Counted from the first letter of the stretch, positions 28,076 to 37,378 are shown. The stretch: 54,671 nt of DNA from Kineococcus sp. TRM81007 (GCF_022669155.1 NZ_JALBVB010000053.1:57835-112505); one strand, 5' to 3'. Numbers and translations are program-made. Notes: generated by a model not told the origin, from the sequence alone.

Positions 28076-28300
28076 TCAGGAGAGGCCGAAACCGACCTTG
28101 CGCACCTCCGAGGCGCCGATGTCCACGTAGCCGAGCGACGCGGCGGGCACCACGACCGTGCGGCCCTTCTCGTCCTTCAGCTGCAGGACGGTCCCCTCGC
28201 CGAGGGCCGCGGACACCGCGGCCGTGATCTCCTCGGCGTTCTGGGCCGACTCGAACACCAGCTCGCGCGCCACGTTCTGCACGCCGATCCGAACCTCCAC
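28076..28300 (-). CDS. DUF3107 domain-containing small protein
   Basis: 74 residues, all one DUF3107 domain: MEVRIGVQNVARELVFESAQ, then VLQLKDEKGRTVVVPAASLGYVDIG. This is a conserved actinobacterial protein with no assigned function that lies next to the DEAD helicase in mycobacteria as well (Rv3208A position). GGGAGGGA upstream of GTG 28300 is a good ribosome binding site. The 157 nt to the divergent DUF3152 gene should hold both promoters. Confidence 0.92.
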   Translation of the reverse strand: MEVRIGVQNVARELVFESAQNAEEITAAVSAALGEGTVLQLKDEKGRTVVVPAASLGYVDIGASEVRKVGFGLS

Positions 28301-28457
28301 CGCTGTCCCTCCCGGGTCGTCGATCGGGCCGGCACCGCCCGTGCTCGGGGGTGCGGTCGTCCAGCGAGGCTAGTCGGCCCGCGCGCACGGGGCCGCGCCG
28401 GTGGGCCGAGTTCGCCGCCAGCGGACGGCGCGCCCCGGCGGGTGGCAGGCTGGGGAC

Positions 28458-29255
28458 GTGACCGCCGGACGCCTCCCCGCTGCCCGACGTCCCCCGTCCC
28501 GCCGGGGCCTGCTGCTGGCCGGGGCCGCCGCGTTCGCGGCGGCCGGGTGCAGCGGTTCCGACGGCACCTCCCCCGCCGCCGCGGCCCCCTCGTCGGCCAC
28601 GCCCACTCCGCCCCCCACCCCGACCCCCACCCCGACCCCCACGCCGACGCCCACGCCGACGCCCACGCCGCCGCCCGGACTGACCGGGGCGGACCTCGCC
28701 GCCGGCGTGCTGCAGCGGCAGGTGCCGCGCAGCGGCGGCGGGGCGCTGGACGTGGTGCCCGGCGCGGTGCCGGCGCCGCCGTCGGCGCGCGTGCGCACGC
28801 TGCGCGTGGAGGTCGAGCACGACCTCGCGGCCGCGGGTCTGGTCGACCCGTTGCGCTTCGCGGACTTCGCCCTGGGGGTGCTCAACGACCCGCGGGGCTG
28901 GGGCGCCGGAGGGACGACGAGCTTCGCGCGCACCGACGGTGACGCGGAGCTGCGGCTGGTGCTCGCCACCCCGGACACCTCCGCCGCGCTGTGCCGGCCG
29001 CTGCGGACGATGGGCACGCTCTCCTGCCGCGTGGGGGACTCCGCGGTGCTCACCTGGTACCGGTGGGTGGAGGCGATCCCCGACTACGGCGAGGACCGCA
29101 CCGGTTACCGCCAGTACCTCGTCAACCACGAGGTCGGGCACCTCCTGGGTCACGGCCACGACCCGAACCCCGGCCCCGGGCGACTCGCGCCGGTGATGAT
29201 GCAGCAGACCAAGGGCCTGGACGGGGCCCTGCCGAACCCCTGGCCGAACCCCTGA
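28458..29255 (+). CDS. DUF3152 secreted metallopeptidase-like lipoprotein
   Basis: 265 residues. The N-terminus RRPPSRRGLLLAGAAAFAAAGCSGS combines a twin-arginine motif with a lipobox (AAGC), so it is probably exported by Tat and lipidated. A (Thr-Pro)n linker of about 25 residues follows. The DUF3152 domain ends in VNHEVGHLLGHGH, a HExGHxxGxxH metal-binding pattern like that of metzincins, with VMMQQTKGL after it. Substrate unknown. GTG 28458 has CAGGCT 6 nt upstream (leaderless-like). The homologue is at the same position in mycobacteria. Confidence 0.85.
   Translation: MTAGRLPAARRPPSRRGLLLAGAAAFAAAGCSGSDGTSPAAAAPSSATPTPPPTPTPTPTPTPTPTPTPTPPPGLTGADLAAGVLQRQVPRSGGGALDVVPGAVPAPPSARVRTLRVEVEHDLAAAGLVDPLRFADFALGVLNDPRGWGAGGTTSFARTDGDAELRLVLATPDTSAALCRPLRTMGTLSCRVGDSAVLTWYRWVEAIPDYGEDRTGYRQYLVNHEVGHLLGHGHDPNPGPGRLAPVMMQQTKGLDGALPNPWPNP
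28601..28672 (+). repeat. Thr-Pro coding repeat in DUF3152 gene
   Basis: A run built from CCCAC(C/G)CCGAC(C/G) units encodes alternating Thr and Pro in the linker between lipobox and enzyme domain. It is the most pyrimidine-biased stretch of the window. Confidence 0.75.
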
Positions 29256-29263
29256 CACCGCCC

Positions 29264-29656
29264 GTGGGACGCCGGGACCCGCTGGCCCTGCCCGAGCGCG
29301 CCGAGGAGGTGCTGGAGGTCGTCGAGGCGATCCCGGCCGGGCGGGTCCTCACGTACGGCGACGTCGGTGAGCTCGTCGGCGACCGCGGGCCGCGCTTCGC
29401 GGGCAACGTGCTGCGCCGGTTCGGCTCGCACGTGCCGTGGTGGCGGGTGCTGCGCGCCGACGGCAGCGCCGCGCCACCGCTGGCGCCGCGCGCGGTGCAG
29501 CGCTGGCGCGCCGAGGGCACTCCGCTGCGCCGCGACGACGCCGACCCGGTGCGGGTGCGGGTGGACCTGGACGCGGCCCGCTGGGACGCGGCCAGCTGGG
29601 ACGTGGTCGGCTGGGACGTGGCCGGCTGGGACGTGGCCGGTCCCGGCGGGCCGTGA
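29264..29656 (+). CDS. Alkyltransferase-like protein (MGMT DNA-binding domain without active Cys)
   Basis: 130 residues. The AGT DNA-binding core is clear: VVEAIPAGRVLTYGDVGELVGDRGPRFAGNVLRRFGS, with a recognition helix and the Arg finger. The active-site PCHRV of true O6-alkylguanine transferases is PWWRV here. This makes it an ATL protein that flags alkylated DNA for nucleotide excision repair instead of repairing it. The C-terminus has four pentapeptide repeats of the type GWDVA, encoded by a 15-nt tandem repeat, which I have not seen described for ATLs. The start GTG lies 8 nt after the DUF3152 stop. It precedes adnAB, as in mycobacteria. Confidence 0.85.
   Translation: MGRRDPLALPERAEEVLEVVEAIPAGRVLTYGDVGELVGDRGPRFAGNVLRRFGSHVPWWRVLRADGSAAPPLAPRAVQRWRAEGTPLRRDDADPVRVRVDLDAARWDAASWDVVGWDVAGWDVAGPGGP
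29580..29639 (+). repeat. 15-nt tandem repeat (4 copies) in ATL gene
   Basis: Four in-frame copies of GCTGGGACGTGGCCG (first copy three mismatches, second one). They encode (R/S/G)-Trp-Asp-(A/V)-(A/V) repeats at the protein's C-terminus. Confidence 0.85.
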
Positions 29657-29711
29657 CGGCGGCGCCCGCCCGCCCCGAGCGAGGGGGAGCGTGTCGGAGG
29701 CGTGTGGTGGC

Positions 29712-32700
29712 ATGAGGGACGTGCTGACGGAGGGTGCGGGCGTCTCGCCCGGCGGGTGGGGCGGGTCCGGCGGGCAGGGGTCCGGCGGGCAGGGGTCCGG
29801 CGGGCAGGGCGCGCGGCGCCCCGCGGCGGTGCCGCTGCTGCGGCGCGGGCCGCGCGAGGGCCTGCTGCACCCCGAGCTCGACGCCACGCAGCGCGCCGTC
29901 GTCGCCACCCGCGGCGGCAGCGGTCCGGTGGTGCTGCGCGGAGCGCCCGGCACGGGCCGCACCACCACCCTGCGCGCCCTCGTCGCCGCGCGCGTCGAGC
30001 GCGACGGGCTGGCCCCCGACCGGGTGCTCGTGCTGGCGCCCAGCCGACGGGAGGCCGGCGCCCTGCGCGACGAGCTGTCCCTGGCGCTGCGGCGCACGCT
30101 GGGCCAGCCGGCGGCCCGCACGCCGCAGTCGTACGCGTTCGGGCTGCTGCGCGCGGTGCACGTGCTGCGCGGGGACCCGCCGCCGCGCCTGATCTCCGGC
30201 GCCGAGCAGGACTCCATCCTCGCCGAGCTCCTGGAGGGGCACCTGGACGCCACCGCCACCGGCGGCGACGAGGTGGCCGAGACGTTCGAGCACGCCCTGC
30301 TGGCCGCCGGACGCGGTGCGGTGCGCGCCCCCGAATGGCCCTCGGACGTGCCGCGCGAGGCGTGGGGGCTGCGCAGCTTCCGCAACGAGCTGCGCGACCT
30401 GCTGATGCGCGCCGTCGAGCGCGGCCTGGGCCCGCAGGACCTCGCCGACCTCGGCGCCCGGCACGGGCGCCCGGAGTGGGTGGCTGCGGCCTCCGTGCTC
30501 GACGAGTACGTGGGCGTGACGACCTTCGACCCGGCTCGCGCCAACGCCTACGACCCCGCGGGGGTCGTGGACGAGGCCGTCGCGCAGCTGTTGAGCTCGC
30601 CCGCCTCGCTGGCCGCCGAGCGCGACCGCTGGCAGCTGGTCGCCGTCGACGACGCCCACGAGCTGTCCGAGGCGGGCCTGCGCCTCGTCGAGGCCGTCGC
30701 CGGCGGCGGTCGCGACCTGCTGCTGGTCACCGACCCCGACTCCGTGACGCAGGGCTTCCGCGGTGCTGACGCCCGGTCGGCCTCGTCCCTGGCCGACCGG
30801 TTCCGCGCCGCCGACGGCGGCCCGGCGCCCACCGTCGTGCTCAGCACCGTGCACCGGCAGCAGCCGCTGGTGCGTGCCGTGACCTCCGCGGTCGCGGCCC
30901 GCGTCGGCGCACTGGGCCGCGCGCCCCAGCGGGCGGCGACGGCGGGCCGCGAGCCCGGCGCCGGGCCCGTGCCCGGCGGGGTGGAGGTGGCCGTGCTGGG
31001 CTCACCCACCCAGGAGGCGGCCTGGATCGCCCAGCGGCTGCGCCGCCGGCACCTGCTGGAGCGGGTGCCGTGGTCGGCGATGGCCGTGGTCGTGCGCTCG
31101 GCCGGGCACACCGCGGCCCTGCGCCGCGGCCTGGTGGCCGCCGGGGTGCCGCTGGCGGTGCCGCAGGCGGAGGTCCCGGTGCGCGACGAACCGGCCGTGC
31201 GCCCCCTGCTGACGGCGATGGAGGCGGTGCTGCGCCCGGGGACGTTCACCGCCGAGGTGGCCCGCGAGCTCGTCACCTCCCCCCTGGGCGGGGCCGACGT
31301 GGTGGCCCTGCGCCGGCTGCGGCAGTGCCTGCGCCGCGCCGAGCTCGCCGCCGGCGGCGGCCGCAGCAGCGACGCCGTGCTCGCCTCCGCGCTGGCGGGG
31401 GTGCTCGCCGGCGCGGTCGGCGCCGACGACCCCGCCGCGGCCGACGTGGCGCTGCTGGCCGGCGACGACGACGCCCTGCGCCCGGCCGAGCGGCTGGCCG
31501 CCGTGCTCCAGGCCGGCCGTGCCGCCGCCCTGGAGGAGGACGCCGACGCCGAGCGGGTGCTGTGGGCGCTGTGGGAGGCGTCCGGCCTGGGACCGCGCTG
31601 GCAGCGCACCGCGCTGGCCCGCGGGACGTCCTCGCGCTCCGACGCCGCCCGCGCCGACCGCGACCTGGACGCCGTGCTCGCCCTGTTCGAGGCCGCCGGC
31701 CGCTTCGTCGACCGCTTCCCCGGCGCCGGCGGCGCCGGGCGCTTCCTGGACCAGATGCGCTCGGCGGAGGTCCCCGAGGACACCCTCGCCGACCGCGCCC
31801 CCGACACCGGCGCCGTCACGCTGACCACCCCGCAGGGGGCGGTGGGCCGCGAGTGGGACCTCGTCGTCGTCGCCGGCGTGCAGGAGGGCGTGTGGCCGGA
31901 CCTGCGCCTGCGCGGGTCCGTGCTGGGCGCGCAGGCGCTGGTGGACGTCGTCGAGGGCCGCGACGCCGACGGGCCCGGGGCGCGCCGCGCCGTGCTGGAG
32001 GACGAGCTGCGCCTGTTCCACGTCGCCGTCTCCCGCGCCCGCGACGAGCTGGTCGTCACCGCGGTGCGGGCCGAGGACGAGCGCCCCTCCGCGTTCGTGG
32101 ACCTCGTCGAGGCCGCCGCCCGCGCGCACGACGGGACGGGGACGACCCCGGAGGAGCTGGACGAGGAGGGTGAGCGCCCGCTGGCGCAGGTGCCGCGGCC
32201 GGTGTCGCTGCCGGCGCTGGTCGCCCGGCTGCGGCAGGTCGTGTGCGCGCCGCAGGGCGCCGAGCCGCCCGCCCGCCGCGAGGCCGCCGCCGCCCACCTG
32301 GCGCAGCTCGCCGCCGCCGGCGTGCCCGGTGCGGACCCGGCCGACTGGTACGGCGCGGAGGAGCTGACCGACGACGGCGCGCTGCGCGAGGACGGTGAGG
32401 AGGTGCCCGTCTCACCCTCGCGCGTGGAGTCGTTCGAGCGCTGCGGCCTGCGCTGGCTGCTGGACAGCTCGGGCGCCCGCCCCGGCGACACGGGCGTGCA
32501 GTCGCTGGGAACCCTCGTGCACCGCGTCGCCGCCGAGGCGCCCGACGCCGACGCCGCCGAGCTGCAGCGCCGCCTGGAGGCGCTGTGGCCCACGCTGGGG
32601 CTGCCCGACGGCTGGGTCACCTCGCGGCTGCGCGCCCGCGCCGACGAGATGCTGCTCAAGCTCGCCGAGTACCACCGCCTCGTGCGCGCCGAGGGCCGCG

Positions 32701-33167
32701 CGCTCGTCGCGGTCGAGCAGGACGTCGACGTGGCCGTGGGCCGGGCTCGGGTGCGCGGCCGCGTCGACCGCCTGGAGGTCGACGCCGACGGGCGCGCGGT
32801 CGTGGTGGACCTGAAGACGGGCCGCACCCCGCCGTCGGGTGCGGAGCTGGCCCGCCACCCGCAGCTGGGCGTCTACCAGCTGGTGGCGGACGAGGGCGCC
32901 TTCGCCCCGCACGCGGCGGGCAGCGGCGGGGCGGTGCTGGTGCAGCTGGGCAGCACCCACAAGAAGGTCGCGGTGCAGCGCCAGGAGGCGCTGGACGCCG
33001 ACGAGGACCCGCGCTGGGCGGCCGACCTGGTGGCCCGCGCCGCCGAGGGGATGGCCGCGCCCGTGTTCGAGGCGGTCGTCGGGCCGCACTGCTCGTCCTG
33101 CCCGGTGCGCAGCAGCTGCCCCGCCCAGGACGCCGGCCGCAGCGTGTGCGAGGAGGACGGGCAGTGA
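29712..33167 (+). CDS. adnA: AdnA subunit of the AdnAB helicase-nuclease
   Basis: About 1151 residues. An N-terminal UvrD-like motor is followed by a C-terminal RecB-type nuclease. Nuclease residues are in RVRGRVDRLEVDADGRAVVVDLKTGR. Four cysteines (C911 in ERCGLRW, C1127, C1130 and C1136 in CSSCPVRSSC) form an AddB-like Fe-S staple. Walker A is GAPGTGRTTT: the catalytic Lys is Arg (R83). AdnAB resects double-strand breaks in actinobacteria. GTG 29691, with GAGGGGGAG before it, is an equally good start and adds 7 residues. A 15-nt repeat encodes GSGGQ near the N-terminus. The stop overlaps adnB (GTGA). Confidence 0.88.
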   Translation: MRDVLTEGAGVSPGGWGGSGGQGSGGQGSGGQGARRPAAVPLLRRGPREGLLHPELDATQRAVVATRGGSGPVVLRGAPGTGRTTTLRALVAARVERDGLAPDRVLVLAPSRREAGALRDELSLALRRTLGQPAARTPQSYAFGLLRAVHVLRGDPPPRLISGAEQDSILAELLEGHLDATATGGDEVAETFEHALLAAGRGAVRAPEWPSDVPREAWGLRSFRNELRDLLMRAVERGLGPQDLADLGARHGRPEWVAAASVLDEYVGVTTFDPARANAYDPAGVVDEAVAQLLSSPASLAAERDRWQLVAVDDAHELSEAGLRLVEAVAGGGRDLLLVTDPDSVTQGFRGADARSASSLADRFRAADGGPAPTVVLSTVHRQQPLVRAVTSAVAARVGALGRAPQRAATAGREPGAGPVPGGVEVAVLGSPTQEAAWIAQRLRRRHLLERVPWSAMAVVVRSAGHTAALRRGLVAAGVPLAVPQAEVPVRDEPAVRPLLTAMEAVLRPGTFTAEVARELVTSPLGGADVVALRRLRQCLRRAELAAGGGRSSDAVLASALAGVLAGAVGADDPAAADVALLAGDDDALRPAERLAAVLQAGRAAALEEDADAERVLWALWEASGLGPRWQRTALARGTSSRSDAARADRDLDAVLALFEAAGRFVDRFPGAGGAGRFLDQMRSAEVPEDTLADRAPDTGAVTLTTPQGAVGREWDLVVVAGVQEGVWPDLRLRGSVLGAQALVDVVEGRDADGPGARRAVLEDELRLFHVAVSRARDELVVTAVRAEDERPSAFVDLVEAAARAHDGTGTTPEELDEEGERPLAQVPRPVSLPALVARLRQVVCAPQGAEPPARREAAAAHLAQLAAAGVPGADPADWYGAEELTDDGALREDGEEVPVSPSRVESFERCGLRWLLDSSGARPGDTGVQSLGTLVHRVAAEAPDADAAELQRRLEALWPTLGLPDGWVTSRLRARADEMLLKLAEYHRLVRAEGRALVAVEQDVDVAVGRARVRGRVDRLEVDADGRAVVVDLKTGRTPPSGAELARHPQLGVYQLVADEGAFAPHAAGSGGAVLVQLGSTHKKVAVQRQEALDADEDPRWAADLVARAAEGMAAPVFEAVVGPHCSSCPVRSSCPAQDAGRSVCEEDGQ
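29766..29810 (+). repeat. 15-nt tandem repeat (3 copies) near adnA start
   Basis: Three copies of TCCGGCGGGCAGGGG (the last with one change), in frame, encoding Ser-Gly-Gly-Gln-Gly before the motor domain. Confidence 0.85.
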
Positions 33168-36100
33168 CCAGCACCACCGCGGCACCCGGCGCGGCGGGCG
33201 CCTCCACGCCCCGGCTCAGCGCCGAGGAGATCGCCGAGCGACTGGGCCGCCCCCGGCCAACGCCCGAGCAGGTCGCCGTCATCGAGGCACCCGTCGAGCC
33301 GCTGCTCGTCGTCGCCGGCGCCGGCTCCGGCAAGACCGAGACGATGTCCTCGCGGGTGGTGTGGCTGGTCGCCAACGGCCTCGTCGCCCCCGAGCAGGTG
33401 CTGGGGCTCACCTTCACCCGCAAGGCCGCCGGTGAGCTCGCCGAGCGGGTCCGCAAGCGCCTGCGGGCGCTGCGGGCGCGGGGCCTGGGCGGCCCGGCCG
33501 CCGGCGACGGCCTCGGCGACGGCGAGCCGGTGGTCTCCACCTACCACGCCTACGCCGCCTCGCTGGTGACCGACCACGGCCTGCGCCTGGGCGTGGAGCC
33601 GCAATCCACGGTGCTGTCCGAGGCGGGCGCCTGGCAGCTGGCCGCGGAGCTCGTGGAGACCTGGCGCGGTGACCTGCCCGGCGTGGAGGTGGCGCCGTCC
33701 ACCGTCGTCGAGGCGCTGGTCGGGCTGTCCGGGGAGTGCGCCGAGCACCTCGTGGACCCGGGTGCCCTCGAGCGCTTCGTCGAGGAGTTCGAGGCGCGCG
33801 TGCGCGCGCTGCCCAAGGACGACAAGGCGGTCGCGAAGCTGGGCGCCCACGTGCCGGGGGAGCCGTACGCGGAGGTGAGGAAGGTCCTGGCGGTGCAGCG
33901 GGCGCGGCGCTCGCTGGTGCCGCTGCTGCGCGAGCACGCCCGCCGCAAGCGCGACGCCGAGCAGCTCGACTTCGGCGACCAGGTGCTGCTGGCCGCCCGC
34001 CTGGCCCGCGAGGTGCCGGCCGTGGCGGCCACCGAGCGCGCCGCGCACCGCGTGGTGCTGCTCGACGAGTACCAGGACACCAGCTACGCCCAGCTGGCGC
34101 TGCTGCGGGCGTTGTTCGGCGACGGGCACCCGGTGACCGCGGTGGGGGACCCGCACCAGTCGATCTACGGGTGGCGCGGCGCCAGCGCCGGCAACCTCGC
34201 CAGCTTCCCGGCGCACTTCCGCCGCGCCGACGACACCCCGGCGCGGGTGGCGCCGCTGGCGACGAGCTGGCGCAACGACGAGGCGGTGCTCGCCGCCGCG
34301 AACGTCGTCGCCGCCCCGCTCTCCGCCGGGGCGGGCGCGTCCGTCGTGCGGCTGCGCCCGCGCCCGGGGGCCGGCACCGGCCGGGTGCGCACCGCGTTCG
34401 CGGCCACCGTCGAGGAGGAGGCCGCGGAGGTGGCCGCGCGGCTGGCGGAGGTGTGGCGCGCGGACTCCGAGCGCCTCGCCGTGGAGCGGAAGGTGCCGGG
34501 GGCCTCGCCGCGGCCGCGGCGCACCGCCGCGGTGCTGTGCCGCAAGCGCAGCCAGTTCACCGTCCTGCAGCGGGCGCTGCGCGACGCCGGGCTGCCGGTG
34601 CAGGTCGTCGGCCTGGGCGGGCTGCTGTCCACGCCGGAGGTCGTCGACGTCGTCGCGACCCTGCACGTGCTGCACGACCCCGGCCGCGGCGACCACCTCG
34701 CCCGGCTGCTGACGGGTGCGCGCTGGCGGCTGGGACCGCGCGACCTGGCGGCGCTGGGGGAGTGGGCGCGGCACCTGCAGCGGCTGCGCAGCGGCCGCGC
34801 CGGGGACGACGGCCCCGCCGCGGGGGAGACCGGGGAGGCCGGTGACCCGGCGGTGGTGCTGCCCGACGAGGTGGAGGACGCCAGCCTCGTCGAGGCCCTC
34901 GACGAGCTGCCCCCGCCGTCGTGGCGCGGGTCCGGCGGGCGGGGGCTGTCCCCGCGCGCGCACGCCCGGCTGAGCCGGCTGGCGGCGGTGCTGCGGCACC
35001 TGCGCGCCCGAACCCACCTGCCCGTGCCGGAGCTGGTGGGCGAGGTGGAGCGCGCCCTGTTGCTGGACGTGGAGGTCGCCGCCCGCCCCGGCAGCTCCCC
35101 CGCTTCCGAGCGGGCCAACCTCGACGCGCTCGCCGACGCGGCCGCGTCGTTCTCCGTGAGCGCGCAGCGCCCCGGCCTGGGCGGGTTCCTGTCCTGGCTG
35201 GACGCGGCGGAGGCCCGCGAGCGCGGCTTGGAGCCGGGCGCGGTGGAGGTCTCCTCCGACGCGGTGCAGCTGCTCACCGTGCACGCCAGCAAGGGCCTGG
35301 AGTGGGACGTGGTCGCGGTGCCCGGCCTGGTGGAGGGCGTCTTCCCCACCGGCGGGGAGACCTCCTCCGGCTGGCTGAGCGGGCTGGGGGTGCTGCCGTA
35401 CCCGTTGCGCGGTGACCACGCGCACCTGCCGGTGCTCGACCTGGACGGCGTGGGCACGCAGAAGGAGCTGAACGCCGAGCGCGAGCGCTTCCGCGAGGCC
35501 TGCGGGCAGCACGAGATGGACGAGGAGCGGCGCCTGGCCTACGTGGCGTTCACCCGCGCCAAGGAGGAGCTGCTGCTCAGCGGCGCGCACTGGGACGACG
35601 CCACCAAGCCGCGGCGGCCCTCCAGGTTCCTGCTCGAGGTGCTCCAGGAGCCCGGCCTGCCGGGTCTGGTGAGCCTGCCGCCGGTGCCCGCGCCGGCCGA
35701 GGGCGAGGAGAACCCGCGCACGGCGACGCCGCAGCGGGTGGTGTGGCCGGTGGACCCGCTGGCGGCGCGGCGCGCCGACGTCGACGCGGGCGCGCGGGCG
35801 GTGCGCGAGGCGGCCGGGCGTGCGTCCGCCGCCCCCGCACCCGACGCGGAAGCGGCGAGCTGGGCGCAGCAGGTCGAGCTGCTGCTGTCCGAGCGCGCCG
35901 CGGCCGGCTCCGCCGGCGGCGTCCTGCTGCCGGTGCACCTGTCGGCCTCCCGGCTGGTGGCGCTCGCGCAGGACCGCGACGCCCTGGCGCTGCAGCTGCG
36001 CCGCCCCGTGCCGCTGGCTCCGCGCCCGGCCACGCGCCGCGGCACCGCCTTCCACGCCTGGCTGGAGCACCGCTTCACCGCCGGCTCCCTGCTGGACCCG

Positions 36101-36547
36101 GAGGACCTGCCCGGCGCCGCCGACGAGGACGCCGCCGACGACCGCGAGCTGGAGGTGCTGCAGCGCAACTACCTGGCGAGCGAGTGGGCCGGGCGGGACC
36201 CGGTGGCGGTGGAGGTCTCGGTGGAGACGCCGGTGGCCGGCATCGCCGTGCGCGGCCGCATCGACGCCGTCTTCCGCACGACCGGCCCCGACGGCCGCGA
36301 GCTCTGGGACGTCGTGGACTGGAAGACGGGCCGCCCCCCGGCGGGGGAGGCTGCGCGCGCCCGCGACGTGCAGCTGGCGGTGTACCGGCTGGCGTGGTCG
36401 CGCTGGCGCGGCGTGCCGCTGGAGGACGTCAGCGCGGCGTTCTTCTACGCCTCCACCGCCGAGACGGTGCGGCCGGTGGACCTGTTCGGCGCCGAGGACC
36501 TGGAGCGGCTGGTGACCTCGGTGCCGGCGACCGACCGGGAGGTGTGA
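33164..36547 (+). CDS. adnB: AdnB subunit of the AdnAB helicase-nuclease
   Basis: 1127 residues. Intact UvrD-type motor: Q motif RPRPTPEQVAVIEA, Walker A VVAGAGSGKTETMSSRVV (K57), LTFTRKAAGELAERV, Walker B VVLLDEYQDTSYAQ, GDPHQSIYGWRGA, VHASKGLEWDVV and YVAFTRAKEELL. The C-terminal nuclease has RGRIDAVFRT, then DVVDWKTG (D1052, K1054) and VQLAVYRLAW. No Fe-S cysteines occur in this subunit. In mycobacteria AdnB is the driving motor of the heterodimer, which fits the intact P-loop here and the altered one in AdnA. The GTG start overlaps the adnA stop, with GAGGAGGAC 6-8 nt upstream. Confidence 0.92.
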   Translation: MTSTTAAPGAAGASTPRLSAEEIAERLGRPRPTPEQVAVIEAPVEPLLVVAGAGSGKTETMSSRVVWLVANGLVAPEQVLGLTFTRKAAGELAERVRKRLRALRARGLGGPAAGDGLGDGEPVVSTYHAYAASLVTDHGLRLGVEPQSTVLSEAGAWQLAAELVETWRGDLPGVEVAPSTVVEALVGLSGECAEHLVDPGALERFVEEFEARVRALPKDDKAVAKLGAHVPGEPYAEVRKVLAVQRARRSLVPLLREHARRKRDAEQLDFGDQVLLAARLAREVPAVAATERAAHRVVLLDEYQDTSYAQLALLRALFGDGHPVTAVGDPHQSIYGWRGASAGNLASFPAHFRRADDTPARVAPLATSWRNDEAVLAAANVVAAPLSAGAGASVVRLRPRPGAGTGRVRTAFAATVEEEAAEVAARLAEVWRADSERLAVERKVPGASPRPRRTAAVLCRKRSQFTVLQRALRDAGLPVQVVGLGGLLSTPEVVDVVATLHVLHDPGRGDHLARLLTGARWRLGPRDLAALGEWARHLQRLRSGRAGDDGPAAGETGEAGDPAVVLPDEVEDASLVEALDELPPPSWRGSGGRGLSPRAHARLSRLAAVLRHLRARTHLPVPELVGEVERALLLDVEVAARPGSSPASERANLDALADAAASFSVSAQRPGLGGFLSWLDAAEARERGLEPGAVEVSSDAVQLLTVHASKGLEWDVVAVPGLVEGVFPTGGETSSGWLSGLGVLPYPLRGDHAHLPVLDLDGVGTQKELNAERERFREACGQHEMDEERRLAYVAFTRAKEELLLSGAHWDDATKPRRPSRFLLEVLQEPGLPGLVSLPPVPAPAEGEENPRTATPQRVVWPVDPLAARRADVDAGARAVREAAGRASAAPAPDAEAASWAQQVELLLSERAAAGSAGGVLLPVHLSASRLVALAQDRDALALQLRRPVPLAPRPATRRGTAFHAWLEHRFTAGSLLDPEDLPGAADEDAADDRELEVLQRNYLASEWAGRDPVAVEVSVETPVAGIAVRGRIDAVFRTTGPDGRELWDVVDWKTGRPPAGEAARARDVQLAVYRLAWSRWRGVPLEDVSAAFFYASTAETVRPVDLFGAEDLERLVTSVPATDREV

Positions 36548-36555
36548 GCCCGCCG

Positions 36556-36577
36556 GGTCCGCGGCCCCCCGCGGGCC
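36556..36577. terminator. Hairpin between convergent adnB and EEP gene
   Basis: GGTCCGCGG / CCGCGGGCC (one G-U pair) with a CCCC loop fills the 30-nt gap between the two stop codons. Confidence 0.5.
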
Positions 36578-37378
36578 TCACAGCCGCAGGTCCACGACGA
36601 CGGCCCGGTGGTCGCTTCCGCCGACGCGCTCCACCCGACCCGCCGCGCCCGCCTCCGCGGGCAGGCCGTCGGCGAGGGCGTGGTCCAGCTGCACGCGGGG
36701 TGCGGGGGAGGGGAACGTCGCCCCCGCCACGAGCGGCCGCCACGGCAGCGCACGGCCCAGCACGCCGGGCGGCAGGTTCAGGTCGCCCAGCAGCACCAGG
36801 GGCCGCGGCAGGTCCGCCGCCCACCGGCGCAGCTCGCGCAGCTGGGCCACCGCGCGCAGCGGCGAGAACGACAGGTGGGTGCCCAGCACGCTCACCGGCC
36901 TCGACCCGGCCGCGCCCGGCGCGCGGGCGTCGACGACCGCGGCCACGACGGCGCGCGGCTCGTCGGGCACGAGGCGCAGGCGCCGGCCCGCGCCGGGCGG
37001 CAGCACCAGCGGCAGCCGCGCGGCGCTGCCCGCCACGCGCAGCTCCCGCCACTCCAGCACCGGCAGCCGCGACAGCAGCGCCACCCCGTAGGACGGCTCG
37101 CCGGGCACGGTGGCCGCGGCGGCGCGGAAGGTGTCGGGGGAGCCGGGCGTGCCGTGCACGGTCGCGGCGAAGCGGGCACCGCCGCGCACGACGCCGCAGG
37201 CGCGCGCCAGCACCACCGTCTGGTCCACCCCGCCGCTGCGCGGCAGCAGGTGGTCCACCTCCTGCACGGCCACGACGTCGGCGCCCAGGGCGGCGACCGC
37301 CGCCGCCAGCCGGTCGGTGTCCACCCGGCCGGTGGCCAGGTCGCGCCCGGAGGCGGCGTTCACCGACGCGAGCCGCAC
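36578..37378 (-). CDS. Endonuclease/exonuclease/phosphatase (EEP) family protein
   Basis: 266 residues. EEP motifs: RLASVNAASG (N-terminal Asn), VVAVQEVDHLLPRSG (metal Glu), LLSRLPVLEWRELRV, SVLGTHLSFSP (His), LVLLGDLNLPPG (Asp, Asn) and VGGSDHRAVVVDL (Asp-His at the end). These form a complete Mg2+-dependent active site for a phosphodiester or phosphomonoester. The substrate (DNA, lipid or inositol phosphate) cannot be decided. No signal peptide, so cytoplasmic. The GTG start lies 25 nt after the phosphotransferase stop, so both are probably one transcript. Confidence 0.87.
   Translation of the reverse strand: MRLASVNAASGRDLATGRVDTDRLAAAVAALGADVVAVQEVDHLLPRSGGVDQTVVLARACGVVRGGARFAATVHGTPGSPDTFRAAAATVPGEPSYGVALLSRLPVLEWRELRVAGSAARLPLVLPPGAGRRLRLVPDEPRAVVAAVVDARAPGAAGSRPVSVLGTHLSFSPLRAVAQLRELRRWAADLPRPLVLLGDLNLPPGVLGRALPWRPLVAGATFPSPAPRVQLDHALADGLPAEAGAAGRVERVGGSDHRAVVVDLRL

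Noticed and set aside
28601-28672. Possible CRISPR or regulatory repeat
   Set aside because: The repeat has no spacers and encodes a Thr-Pro linker in frame. No CRISPR array or cas gene was seen anywhere in the window.
32873-36070. A 1065-codon minus-strand frame opposite adnA/adnB
   Set aside because: No recognisable domain; adnB motifs on the other strand are complete.
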